A stretch of DNA of 64,000 nucleotides, from contig NZ_CP170642.1 in assembly GCF_042926695.1 (NCBI RefSeq), forward strand, positions 124,001 to 188,000. Reading direction: 5' to 3'. Shown one piece after another: positions 27,894 through 35,878 of this stretch; the stretch's first letter is position 1; every line of letters starts with the position of its first letter. The DNA comes from Lonepinella koalarum (GTDB lineage: Bacteria > Pseudomonadota > Gammaproteobacteria > Enterobacterales > Pasteurellaceae). The translations under genes and the position numbers were made by a program. Below the pieces are notes generated by a model, which was not told where the DNA came from, did no database searches, and was given only the letters and a program-made list of their open reading frames with translations.

Positions 27894-27924
27894 AGGAGTC
27901 AGATGACAGTGGTCAGATAGCAGT
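27894..27924 (+). repeat. rrn repeat R4 (plus orientation), inside IVS1
   Basis: Two tandem units: AGGAGTCAGATGACAG and TGGTCAGATAGCAGT. Confidence 0.78.
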
Positions 27925-27934
27925 GGATAATAAA

Positions 27935-27967
27935 ACTGCCATCTGAAACCTGTCATCTGACACCTGA
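27935..27967 (-). repeat. rrn repeat R5 (minus orientation), inside IVS1
   Basis: Inverted units ACTGCCATCTGAAACC and TGTCATCTGACACCTGA. It pairs with R4 across a 10-nt AT loop. Confidence 0.78.
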
Positions 27968-28428
27968 AACGGAGTCAGTTAATGGCGAAAGCCATTAAGT
28001 GACGGAGTGACTGCGTACCTTTTGTATAATGGGTCAGCGACTTATATTTTGTAGCGAGGTTAACTTAAATCAGGTAGCCGAAGGGAAACCGAGTCTTAAC
28101 TGGGCGAAGAGTTGCAAGGTATAGACCCGAAACCCGGTGATCTAGCCATGGGCAGGTTGAAGGTTGGGTAACACTAACTGGAGGACCGAACCGACTAATG
28201 TTGAAAAATTAGCGGATGACTTGTGGCTGGGGGTGAAAGGCCAATCAAACCGGGAGATAGCTGGTTCTCCCCGAAATCTATTTAGGTAGAGCCTTATGTG
28301 AATACCTTCGGGGGTAGAGCACTGTTTCGGCTAGGGGTCCATCCCGGATTACCAACCCGATGCAAACTGCGAATACCGAAGAGTAATGCATAGGAGACAC
28401 ACGGTGGGTGCTAACGTCCATCGTGAAG

Positions 28429-28461
<33 letters not shown>

Positions 28462-28508
28462 AAAGTCTATATTAAGTGGGAAACGAAGTGGGAAGGCTTA
28501 GACAGCTA

Positions 28509-28540
<32 letters not shown>

Positions 28541-28624
28541 GAAAGCGTAATAGCTCACTAGTCGAGTCGGCCTGCGCGGAAGATGTAACGGGGCTAAAAT
28601 ATAGCACCGAAGCTGCGGCTTTCA

Positions 28625-28654
28625 GGGGTCAGATTACAGGAGTCAGATAACAGT
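28625..28654 (+). repeat. rrn repeat R6 (plus orientation), left end of IVS2
   Basis: Two tandem units: GGGGTCAGATTACAG and GAGTCAGATAACAGT. It ends at the base before the ATG of the IVS protein gene. Its AGGAG (28638-28642) is the only ribosome site for that gene. Confidence 0.8.
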
Positions 28655-28999
28655 ATGGTAATGAAATTTGAAGATTTGCAAGTGTTTCAAAGAAGTTATA
28701 AGATTTCTTTAGAATTGCATAAGGCAAGTTTAGATTTTCCAAAGCATGAGCAATATGGTTTAGCAGACCAAATAAGAAGGGCAAGCAAAAGTATTTGTGC
28801 AAATATAGCAGAAGGTTTTGCGAGAAAACGCTCACAGGCTGATTTTAATCGTTTTATCGGAATGGCAATAGGCAGTGCTGATGAAATGAGAGTATGGTTA
28901 AGATACTGTTTAGACTTAGGTTATATAGCGGAGCAACAATGGCAAAGATGGCGTAATGAATACGAAGAAATTGCAAAAAATGTTGCAAGGTTTAGGTAA
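28655..28999 (+). CDS. 23S intervening-sequence four-helix-bundle protein
   Basis: 114 residues of the 23S rRNA-intervening-sequence protein family (PF05635/TIGR02436). The signature is complete: KFEDLQVFQRSYKISLELHK, then EQYGLADQIRRASKSICANI and AEGFARKRSQADFNRF. Members are four-helix bundles that form pentamers; the function is unknown, and the fold is shared with the Avd accessory protein of diversity-generating retroelements. The start at 28655 abuts repeat R6 and uses AGGAG inside that repeat, 12 bp away; ATG at 28661 is an alternative. The gene is on the sense strand of 23S, so translation would compete with rRNA folding and excision. Confidence 0.88.
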   Translation: MVMKFEDLQVFQRSYKISLELHKASLDFPKHEQYGLADQIRRASKSICANIAEGFARKRSQADFNRFIGMAIGSADEMRVWLRYCLDLGYIAEQQWQRWRNEYEEIAKNVARFR

Positions 29000-29012
29000 A
29001 AGGGTAGATAAA

Positions 29013-29045
29013 ACTGCCGTCTGAAACCTGTAATCTGACCCCCTG
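29013..29045 (-). repeat. rrn repeat R7 (minus orientation), right end of IVS2
   Basis: Inverted units ACTGCCGTCTGAAACC and TGTAATCTGACCCCCTGA. It starts 14 nt after the IVS protein stop codon and pairs with R6. Confidence 0.8.
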
Positions 29046-29736
29046 ACAGGGTAGGGGAGCGTTGTGTAAGCGGAAGAAGGTGAATCGAGAGGTTTGCTGG
29101 ACGTATCACAAGTGCGAATGCTGACATAAGTAACGATAAAACGAGTGAAAAACTCGTTCGCCGGAAGACCAAGGGTTCCTGTCCAACGTTAATCGGGGCA
29201 GGGGTGAGTCGGCCCCCTAAGGCGAGGCTGAAAAGCGTAGTCGATGGGAAACGGGTTAATATTCCCGTACTTGGTAAAGTTGCGATGTGGGGACGGAGTA
29301 GGTTAGGTTAGCGTACTGTTGGATATGTACGTTTAAGCGTGTAGGTGGGAAGTTTAGGTAAATCCGAACTTCCATTCAACACTAAGGCGTGATGACGATT
29401 TCCCAAGGGAAAGAAGTAATCGATACCACACTTCCAGGAAAAGCCACTAAGCGAAAGACTTTACTAAACCGTACTGAAAACCGACACAGGTGGTCAGGTA
29501 GAGAATACTCAGGCGCTTGAGAGAACTCGGGTGAAGGAACTAGGCAAAATAGCACCGTAACTTCGGGAGAAGGTGCGCCGGCGTAGATTGTAGTCCCCTG
29601 CGGACGAAGGTTGAACCGGTCGAAGTGACCCGCTGGCTGCAACTGTTTATTAAAAACACAGCACTCTGCAAACACGAAAGTGGACGTATAGGGTGTGATG
29701 CCTGCCCGGTGCTGGAAGGTTAATTGATGAGTGTTA

Positions 29737-29808
29737 CCCCTCACCTAGATTTATTTGTAAAATCTAGGTAAAAAAAGACCGCACTTAAGAGTAAATCTAG
29801 GTGAGGGG
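29737..29808 (+). other. Expanded 23S helix 68 carrying a DNA uptake sequence
   Basis: Between TTGATGAGTGTTA and AAGCTCCTGATCG, where E. coli has a short hairpin, a perfect 17-bp stem occurs (CCCCTCACCTAGATTTA / TAAATCTAGGTGAGGGG). The 38-nt loop holds another CTAGATTT-complementary arm (AAATCTAGG, 29760-29768) and the reverse-strand uptake core ACCGCACTT (29778-29786) preceded by an A-tract. Confidence 0.78.
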
Positions 29809-29831
29809 GAAGCTCCTGATCGAAGCCCCCA

Positions 29832-29913
<82 letters not shown>

Positions 29914-30175
29914 TGATGGCCAGGCTGTCTCCACCCGAGACTCAGTGAAATTGAAATCGCCGTGAAGATGCGGTGTACCCGCGGCTAGACGGAAAGACCC
30001 CGTGAACCTTTACTATAGCTTGACACTGAACCTTGAATTTTGATGTGTAGGATAGGTGGGAGACTTAGAAGTATGAACGCCAGTTTGTATGGAGTCGTCC
30101 TTGAAATACCACCCTTTAACGTTTGATGTTCTAACGAAGATTGCGGAACGCGGTCTCGGACAGTGTCTGGTGGGT

Positions 30176-30218
<43 letters not shown>

Positions 30219-30285
30219 ACGAAGGTTTGCTAATGACGGTCGGACATCGTCAGGTTAGTGCAATGGTAAAAGCAAGCTTAACTGC

Positions 30286-30338
<53 letters not shown>

Positions 30339-30339
30339 T

Positions 30340-30395
<56 letters not shown>

Positions 30396-30424
30396 ACCGC
30401 CCAAGAGTTCATATCGACGGCGGT

Positions 30425-30467
<43 letters not shown>

Positions 30468-30468
30468 T

Positions 30469-30502
<34 letters not shown>

Positions 30503-30859
30503 TGGTACGCGAGCTGGGTTTAGAACGTCGTGAGACAGTTCGGTCCCTATTCTGCCGTGGGCGTTGGATGATTGAGTGGGGCTGCTCCTAGTACGAGAGG
30601 ACCGGAGTGGACGCATCACTGGTGTACCAGTTGTTTCGCCAGAAGCATTGCTGGGTAGCTAAATGCGGAAGAGATAAGTGCTGAAAGCATCTAAGCACGA
30701 AACTTGCCATAAGATGAGTCATCCCACTCTTTAAGAGTGTAAGGGTTGTTTAAGACGAAGACGTAGATAGGCTGGGTGTGTAAGCGGTGCGAGCCGTTGA
30801 GCTAACCAGTACTAATTGCCCGAGCGGCTTAACCATACAACCTCAAGTGGTTTGATGTT

Positions 30860-30891
30860 CAGGGGTCAGATGGCAGGAGTCAGATGACAGT
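30860..30891 (+). repeat. rrn repeat R8 (plus orientation), after 23S
   Basis: Two tandem units: AGGGGTCAGATGGCAG and GAGTCAGATGACAGT. It lies 10 nt outside the 23S processing stem. Confidence 0.78.
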
Positions 30892-31015
30892 TGAACGAAC
30901 TTGAGAGAAAGAATAACAAAGACGAAAAGAAACTCAGAAAAACAGCTTGTTTCAAATTTAAAGAATAAAAAAAATGGAAAGAATTAAGTAAGATACAGGG
31001 AAAAAAAAGCACGGC

Positions 31016-31048
31016 ACTGCCGTCTGAAACCTGTCATCTGAACCCTGA
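31016..31048 (-). repeat. rrn repeat R9 (minus orientation), just before 5S
   Basis: Inverted units ACTGCCGTCTGAAACC and TGTCATCTGAACCCTGA. It ends about 3 nt before the first 5S gene and pairs with R8 across a 124-nt A-rich loop without an open frame. Confidence 0.78.
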
Positions 31049-31051
31049 TTT

Positions 31052-31165
31052 CTGATGGTCATAATGCAGTAGCGCCACCTGATTCCATGCCGAACTCAGA
31101 AGTGAAATGCTGTGATGCCGATGGTAGTGTTGGGTTTCCCAATGTGAGAGTAGGTCACTATCAGG
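31052..31165 (+). rRNA. rrf: 5S ribosomal RNA, copy 1
   Basis: About 114 nt with CACCTGATTCCATGCCGAACTC-type core and GTGAGAGTAGGTCA. Helix I pairs CTGATGG with CTATCAG, including one G-U. It differs from copy 2 at both ends of helix I and in CTGTGATGCC against CTGTTACGCC. Ends are inferred from helix I. Confidence 0.9.
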
Positions 31166-31216
31166 TTTTATTTGCTTAGTTCACTTGCTTAAGTGAATTA
31201 ACCAAATAAAGAATTT

Positions 31217-31330
31217 TTGGCAGCCATAGTGCAGTAGCTCCACCTGATCCCATGCCGAACTCAGAAGTGAAATGCTGTTACGCCGATGGTAGTGTTGGGT
31301 TTCCCAATGTGAGAGTAGGTCACTGCCAAC
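31217..31330 (+). rRNA. rrf: 5S ribosomal RNA, copy 2
   Basis: About 114 nt. Helix I pairs TTGGCAG with CTGCCAA perfectly, closer to the usual gammaproteobacterial 5S. It lies 51 nt after copy 1. Tandem 5S genes at the end of an rrn operon are known from E. coli rrnD, but there they are near-identical. Confidence 0.92.
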
Positions 31331-31341
31331 ACCTAATTTGT

Positions 31342-31418
31342 GGAGTGGTAGTTCAGCTGGTTAGAATACCTGCCTGTCACGCAGGGGGTCGCGGGTTCGA
31401 GTCCCGTCCATTCCGCCA
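31342..31418 (+). tRNA. tRNA-Asp (anticodon GTC)
   Basis: 77 nt including encoded CCA. Acceptor arm GGAGTGG...CCATTCC, anticodon loop CCTGTCACG, T-arm GCGGGTTCGAGTCCCGT. It starts 11 nt after the second 5S and is a distal member of the rrn transcript. Confidence 0.96.
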
Positions 31419-31453
31419 ACTTATTTTGCTGATTTAATCAGCTCTCTATTTAC

Positions 31454-31529
31454 AGGGGCGTAGTTCAATTGGTAGAGCGTCGGTCTCCAAAACCGAATGC
31501 TGGGAGTTCGAGCCTCTCCGCCCCTGCCA
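31454..31529 (+). tRNA. tRNA-Trp (anticodon CCA)
   Basis: 76 nt including encoded CCA. Acceptor arm AGGGGCG...CGCCCCT, anticodon loop TCTCCAAAA. The anticodon stem end carries AACCGAATGC, where E. coli has ACCGGGTGT. The Asp-Trp tail after 5S also ends E. coli rrnC. No convincing GC-rich terminator follows it in 31530-31700. Confidence 0.96.
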
Positions 31530-31711
31530 TTTTATCTCTTTATTATTAATCTGTTAATTTTTCATTCAGTAAATTTATACTTCAAGTATCGTAAATTTGA
31601 TATGCTTTGCAAATTTCAGATCATTGTGGGTTATTTACTTTAGTGCGGTGAAAAATTCATAATATTTTTAGCTTAATTACTTTAACTAAATTAATGAGTT
31701 AATTTTTACCT

Positions 31712-31725
31712 TTGATCTGAGTCAA
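31712..31725 (+). promoter_or_regulatory. FNR box candidate upstream of nrdDG
   Basis: TTGATCTGAGTCAA matches TTGAT-N4-ATCAA at 9 of 10 informative bases. It is followed by TATATA at 31765-31770 as a possible -10, which would place the box near -60. An 8-of-9 uptake core (AGTGCGGTG at 31644) lies upstream; the rest of 31530-31811 shows no gene. Confidence 0.6.
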
Positions 31726-31811
31726 ACTTTCGTCATATTTTTAACTTGAATTTCATGATTATTCTATATATAGTGTTTTCATTTTTAATAAACACAATAT
31801 ATGGGGTTGTT

Positions 31812-33938
31812 ATGGTTTCTTTTTCTGTTACCAAGCGAGATGGTTCACTTGCTAGTTTTGAAATTCAACGGATTATTAATGCCATCAAAAAAGCATCTAA
31901 AGCCGTCAATATTTATGATGAACGTTATTATCACAAAATCGGTCAACAAGTTTGTGATGAAATCTTTTCCACTTATCAAACAGAAATAGACATTAGCCAT
32001 ATTCAAAATATCGTAGAAAATAAATTAATGGCGAGTGAATATCCACAGGTAGCAAGAGCTTATATTGAATATCGCCACGATCGAGATTCTGCTCGTGAAA
32101 AACATAGCACCTTAACCCGAGAAATCGAAGGGTTGATTGAACAAACGAATATGGCGGTTTTAAATGAAAATGCCAATAAAGATGCCAAAGTTATCCCAAC
32201 ACAGCGAGACTTATTAGCCGGTATTGTCGCTAAACATTATGCTAAACAATATTTGTTACCAAAAGATGTGGTTGATGCTCACGAGAAAGGTGAAATTCAT
32301 TACCATGATTTAGACTATTCCCCATTTTTTCCTATGTTTAACTGTATGTTAGTTGATCTCAATGGCATGCTGACTCAAGGTTTTAAAATGGGTAACGCAG
32401 AAATTGAACCACCTAGATCTATTGGTACGGCAACGGCCGTAACCGCACAAATTATTGCTCAAGTAGCTAGCCATATTTATGGTGGGACAACCATTAATCG
32501 AATTGATGAAGTGTTAGCACCTTATGTACAAATTAGTTATGAGAAATTACTTAAGATCGCCGAACAGTGGCAAATCCCTGATCCACAAGGTTATGCTAAT
32601 ACGCTTATTGAAAAAGAATGTTTTGATGCGTTTCAATCTTTAGAATATGAAGTGAATACGTTACATACTGCAAATGGTCAAACCCCCTTTGTGACTTTTG
32701 GTTTTGGTTTAGGCACAAGCTGGCAGTCTCGTTTAATCCAAAAATCTATTTTACAAAATCGTATTCGTGGCTTGGGTAAGAATCATAAAACCCCCGTTTT
32801 CCCTAAATTAGTCTTCACGATCAAAAAAGGTGTGAATCATTCTATTCAGGATCCTAATTATGATATTAAACAATTAGCCTTAGAATGTGCTTCTAAGCGG
32901 ATGTATCCTGATATTTTAAATTATGAGCAAGTAGTAAACGTCACAGGATCATTTAAAGCCCCAATGGGTTGTCGTAGTTTTTTAGGTAAATATCTAGAGC
33001 ATGGACAAGAAATTCATGATGGGCGTAATAATCTTGGCGTGGTGAGTTTAAATTTACCGCGTATTGCTTTAGAAGCGCGAGGTTCCGAATCGCGTTTTTA
33101 TCAAATTTTAGATCAACGCTTAGCAGTTGCTAAAAAAGCCTTATTAACTCGTATTGCACGACTTGAGCAAACCAAAGCTCGAGTCGCACCAATTTTATAT
33201 ATGGAAGGGGCTTGTGGCGTACGATTAAAAGCAGATGATGGTGTGGCGGAGATTTTCAAAAATGGCAGAGCGTCTATTTCTCTTGGCTATATCGGTATCT
33301 ATGAGACAGTGAATGCGTTATATCAAGCCGGACATATTTATGATAGCGAAATTTTACGAGAAAAAGGCATCAATATTGTGCAACATTTAAGCCATGCGGT
33401 GAAATGTTGGAGTGCGGAAACGGGTTACGCTTTTAGCCTTTATTCCACACCGAGTGAAAACCTTTGTGATCGTTTTTGTCGTTTGGATACCAAACAGTTT
33501 GGGATTATTGAAGGGGTGACGGATAAAGGTTATTACACCAATAGTTATCATCTCGATGTAGAGAAGAAAGTCAATCCATACGATAAGCTGGATTTTGAGA
33601 TGCCATATCCACCGTTAGCCAGTGGTGGTTTTATTTGTTATGGGGAATATCCAAATATTCAGCATAATCTCAAAGCTTTGGAAGATGTGTGGGATTATAG
33701 TTATGACCGAGTGCCTTATTATGGTACAAACACACCGATTGACGAATGCTATCTTTGTGGTTTTACTGGTGAATTTGAGTGTACAAGTAAGGGTTTTACC
33801 TGTCCTAAATGTGGCAACCATGATAGTAATACGGTATCCGTCACTCGTCGTGTGTGCGGTTACTTAGGTAGCCCGGATGCTCGACCGTTTAACCCCGGTA
33901 AACAAGAAGAAGTGAAACGTCGGGTGAAACATTTATAA
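31812..33938 (+). CDS. nrdD: Anaerobic ribonucleoside-triphosphate reductase
   Basis: 708 residues from the ATG at 31812, taken over an earlier in-frame TTG because the protein then starts MVSFSVTKRDGS like its relatives. An N-terminal ATP-cone (about 1-95) is followed by the glycyl radical barrel. The C-terminal zinc site is CYLCG and CPKCG. The radical Gly683 lies in RRVCGYLGSPDARPFNPGK. It reduces NTPs to dNTPs without oxygen, using the radical made by NrdG. An FNR-type site upstream agrees with anaerobic induction. Confidence 0.96.
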   Translation: MVSFSVTKRDGSLASFEIQRIINAIKKASKAVNIYDERYYHKIGQQVCDEIFSTYQTEIDISHIQNIVENKLMASEYPQVARAYIEYRHDRDSAREKHSTLTREIEGLIEQTNMAVLNENANKDAKVIPTQRDLLAGIVAKHYAKQYLLPKDVVDAHEKGEIHYHDLDYSPFFPMFNCMLVDLNGMLTQGFKMGNAEIEPPRSIGTATAVTAQIIAQVASHIYGGTTINRIDEVLAPYVQISYEKLLKIAEQWQIPDPQGYANTLIEKECFDAFQSLEYEVNTLHTANGQTPFVTFGFGLGTSWQSRLIQKSILQNRIRGLGKNHKTPVFPKLVFTIKKGVNHSIQDPNYDIKQLALECASKRMYPDILNYEQVVNVTGSFKAPMGCRSFLGKYLEHGQEIHDGRNNLGVVSLNLPRIALEARGSESRFYQILDQRLAVAKKALLTRIARLEQTKARVAPILYMEGACGVRLKADDGVAEIFKNGRASISLGYIGIYETVNALYQAGHIYDSEILREKGINIVQHLSHAVKCWSAETGYAFSLYSTPSENLCDRFCRLDTKQFGIIEGVTDKGYYTNSYHLDVEKKVNPYDKLDFEMPYPPLASGGFICYGEYPNIQHNLKALEDVWDYSYDRVPYYGTNTPIDECYLCGFTGEFECTSKGFTCPKCGNHDSNTVSVTRRVCGYLGSPDARPFNPGKQEEVKRRVKHL

Positions 33939-33941
33939 TCT

Positions 33942-33987
33942 AAAGTGCGGTATTTTTGATAAAGATTTCCAAAAATCACCGCACTTT
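33942..33987. repeat. Inverted uptake-sequence pair between nrdD and nrdG
   Basis: AAAGTGCGGT (33942-33951) and ACCGCACTTT (33978-33987) can pair, with TTTTTG / CAAAAA extending the stem. Partial termination here could set the nrdD:nrdG ratio. Confidence 0.7.
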
Positions 33988-34003
33988 CTCTCTTTCTAAT
34001 AAA

Positions 34004-34480
34004 ATGAATTATTTACAATATTATCCTGTGGATATCGTCAATGGTGAAGGCACACGCTGTACGCTCTTTGTAAGCGGTTGTGAGCATGCTTGTAAAGGGT
34101 GTTATAATCAAAAAAGCTGGTCATTTAGTGCGGGTTTGCCTTTTGATAACGCCATGGAACAACAAATTATTCGAGATTTACAAGATACACGGATTAAGCG
34201 CCAAGGTTTAACTCTTTCTGGCGGCGATCCCTTACATCCACGCAATGTAGAATGTTTATTACCATTTGTTAAACGCGTAAAACAACAATGTCCAGACAAA
34301 GATATTTGGCTATGGACGGGCTATACGCTGGCAGAGCTTACAGATCAGCAGAGACAAATGTTACCTTATATTGATGTGCTAATTGATGGTAAATTTATTC
34401 AAGAGCAAGCTGATCCAAGTCTAGTCTGGCGTGGTTCGGCTAATCAGGTAATATATCGGTTGAAAGAAAGTGATTTTTGA
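34004..34480 (+). CDS. nrdG: Anaerobic ribonucleotide reductase activating protein
   Basis: 158 residues from the ATG at 34004; upstream in-frame codons would read through the uptake-sequence hairpin and do not match the family. Radical SAM protein with Cys26, Cys30 and Cys33 in CEHACKGCYN, the same numbering as in E. coli NrdG. It generates the glycyl radical on NrdD. LTLSGGDPL and the DIWLWTGYTL motif bind SAM and are intact. It is convergent with serA across an inverted repeat (34521-34530 with 34558-34567). Confidence 0.95.
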   Translation: MNYLQYYPVDIVNGEGTRCTLFVSGCEHACKGCYNQKSWSFSAGLPFDNAMEQQIIRDLQDTRIKRQGLTLSGGDPLHPRNVECLLPFVKRVKQQCPDKDIWLWTGYTLAELTDQQRQMLPYIDVLIDGKFIQEQADPSLVWRGSANQVIYRLKESDF

Positions 34481-34592
34481 AAATGAAAGTATGGCAAATT
34501 TGATCTGATTAGATGCCAAAAATCTACACCTTAATTAGTTATTAGTCTAACTTTTGGGGTGTAGATTAAGTGCGGTTAGTTTTTACAAACTT

Positions 34593-35825
34593 TTAGAACA
34601 ATACTCTCGCTCTAATCGTCCCCTCAATGGCTTTGAGTTTGGTTAATAAACCATCGGTATTCTCCGTTTCTACATCAATCACTACATAACCGATTTGCGG
34701 ATCAGTTTGTAGATATTGTGCAGCGATATTAATATTGCTTTCCACAAAAATTTGGTTAATTTTATTTAATATACCCGGTTTATTGTGATGAATATGTAAT
34801 AAACGTTTTGTGCCAATATGCTCTGGTAAAGAAACTTCTGGGAAATTGACCGAAGAAAGGGTTGAACCATTATCGGAATATTTAACAAATTTATTTGCCA
34901 CTTCGGTACCGATATTTTCTTGAGCTTCCGTAGTTGAACCACCGATATGTGGGGTTAAAATTACATTATCAAATTGACGTAATGGCGACTCAAACATTTC
35001 GTCCGCAGATGCGGGTTCCACAGGGAATACATCAATGGCAGCACCACGGATTTTTTTCTGTGCTAAGGCTTCAGCCAAAGCGTCAATATCCACCACAGTT
35101 CCACGAGCAGCATTAATAAAAATACAACCCGGTTTTAATTGTGCAATACGTTTTGCATTCATTAGGTTTTTCGTGGACGGTAATTCAGGTACGTGTAATG
35201 ACACAATGTCGCTGGTACTTAATAATTCTTCTAATGATGAAAGTTGTTGAGCATTCCCTAAAGGTAATTTGGTTTCCACATCATAGAAGAACACATTCAT
35301 CCCTAAGGATTCCGCAATAATACTTAATTGTGAACCAATATGACCATAACCCACAATACCTAAGCGTTTACCACGAACTTCTCGAGAACCCACCGCACTT
35401 TTATTCCATTCACCACGGTGAACTTGTGCATTAGCCGCCGGAATATTACGCATTAAGAGTAAAATCTCGCCTAAGACCAATTCTGCCACGGAACGCGTAT
35501 TGGAGAATGGGGCATTAAACACTGGAATTCCACGTGCTTTCGCTGCATTTAAATCCACTTGATTGGTACCAATACAGAAACAGCCGACAGCAATCAGTTT
35601 TTTGGCTTCCGCAATCACATCAGCCGTTAAATGTGTTCTGGAACGTAATCCCACAAAATGAGCGTCTTTAATTGCCTCTTTTAGCTCTTCCGGTTCAAGG
35701 GCTTTTTTGTGGTATTCAATATTGGTGTAACCTGCTGCTTTTAAAATATCTAGGGCATTTTGATGTACCCCTTCTAACAGCAGAAACTTAATCTTTGATT
35801 TATCTAAAGACACTTTAGTTGTCAT
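34593..35825 (-). CDS. serA: D-3-phosphoglycerate dehydrogenase
   Basis: 410 residues, the same length as E. coli SerA. First step of serine synthesis. The Rossmann motif is GIVGYGHIGSQLSIIAE, catalytic residues lie in NAARGTVVDIDAL and the His of TPHIGGST, and a C-terminal ACT domain (from about 335, HHNKPGILNKINQIF) senses serine. The substrate loop SRTHLTADVI is present. It follows rpiA on the same strand with 53 bp between that hold an uptake core (35867); a second core (35392) is inside serA. Confidence 0.97.
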   Translation of the reverse strand: MTTKVSLDKSKIKFLLLEGVHQNALDILKAAGYTNIEYHKKALEPEELKEAIKDAHFVGLRSRTHLTADVIAEAKKLIAVGCFCIGTNQVDLNAAKARGIPVFNAPFSNTRSVAELVLGEILLLMRNIPAANAQVHRGEWNKSAVGSREVRGKRLGIVGYGHIGSQLSIIAESLGMNVFFYDVETKLPLGNAQQLSSLEELLSTSDIVSLHVPELPSTKNLMNAKRIAQLKPGCIFINAARGTVVDIDALAEALAQKKIRGAAIDVFPVEPASADEMFESPLRQFDNVILTPHIGGSTTEAQENIGTEVANKFVKYSDNGSTLSSVNFPEVSLPEHIGTKRLLHIHHNKPGILNKINQIFVESNINIAAQYLQTDPQIGYVVIDVETENTDGLLTKLKAIEGTIRARVLF

Positions 35826-35878
35826 ATTTGCATTTCCTTTAATTATGTGATGTATTTAAAAAAGTAAAGTGCGGTGTT

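Larger units (their letters stand above)
27854..28007 (+). other. 23S intervening sequence in helix 25 (IVS1)
   Basis: In E. coli helix 25 is a short hairpin between GCAGTGGGAGC and GTGACTGCGTACC. Here a 154-nt insert replaces its tip, closed by the 15-bp perfect stem CTCCGTCACTTAATG / CATTAAGTGACGGAG. Inside lie a second copy of the CATTAAGTGAC arm (27878-27888), which can pair with the left arm instead, and one inverted pair of rrn repeats (R4 and R5). No open frame fits within it. Confidence 0.85.
28619..29050 (+). mobile_element. 23S intervening sequence in helix 45 (IVS2) with a protein gene
   Basis: The helix 45 sequence GAAGCTGCGGC is interrupted by about 430 nt and resumes at GGGTAGGGGAGCGTT. 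The insert has terminal inverted repeats: CAGGGGTCAGATTACAGG (28623-28640) pairs with CCTGTAATCTGACCCCCTG (29028-29046), with one bulge. It consists of repeat R6, a 114-codon gene and repeat R7. Intervening sequences with such genes are known in Leptospira, Coxiella and others. I call it a mobile element by structure; movement is not shown. Confidence 0.8.

Noticed and set aside
31252..31437. 61-codon open frame across 5S copy 2 and tRNA-Asp
   Set aside because: Made of rRNA and tRNA sequence.
31746..31811. Longer NrdD start at a TTG
   Set aside because: The extra residues look like a membrane segment made from AT-rich leader and are not found in NrdD; ATG at 31812 fits.
33956..34003. Longer NrdG start
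   Set aside because: It reads through the uptake-sequence hairpin; the numbering of the radical SAM Cys fits the ATG at 34004.
34521..34567. Inverted repeat between nrdG and serA as a terminator
   Set aside because: AATCTACACC / GGTGTAGATT pairs, but the loop is 27 nt and there is no T-run in either direction. It remains a possible weak hairpin and is not called.
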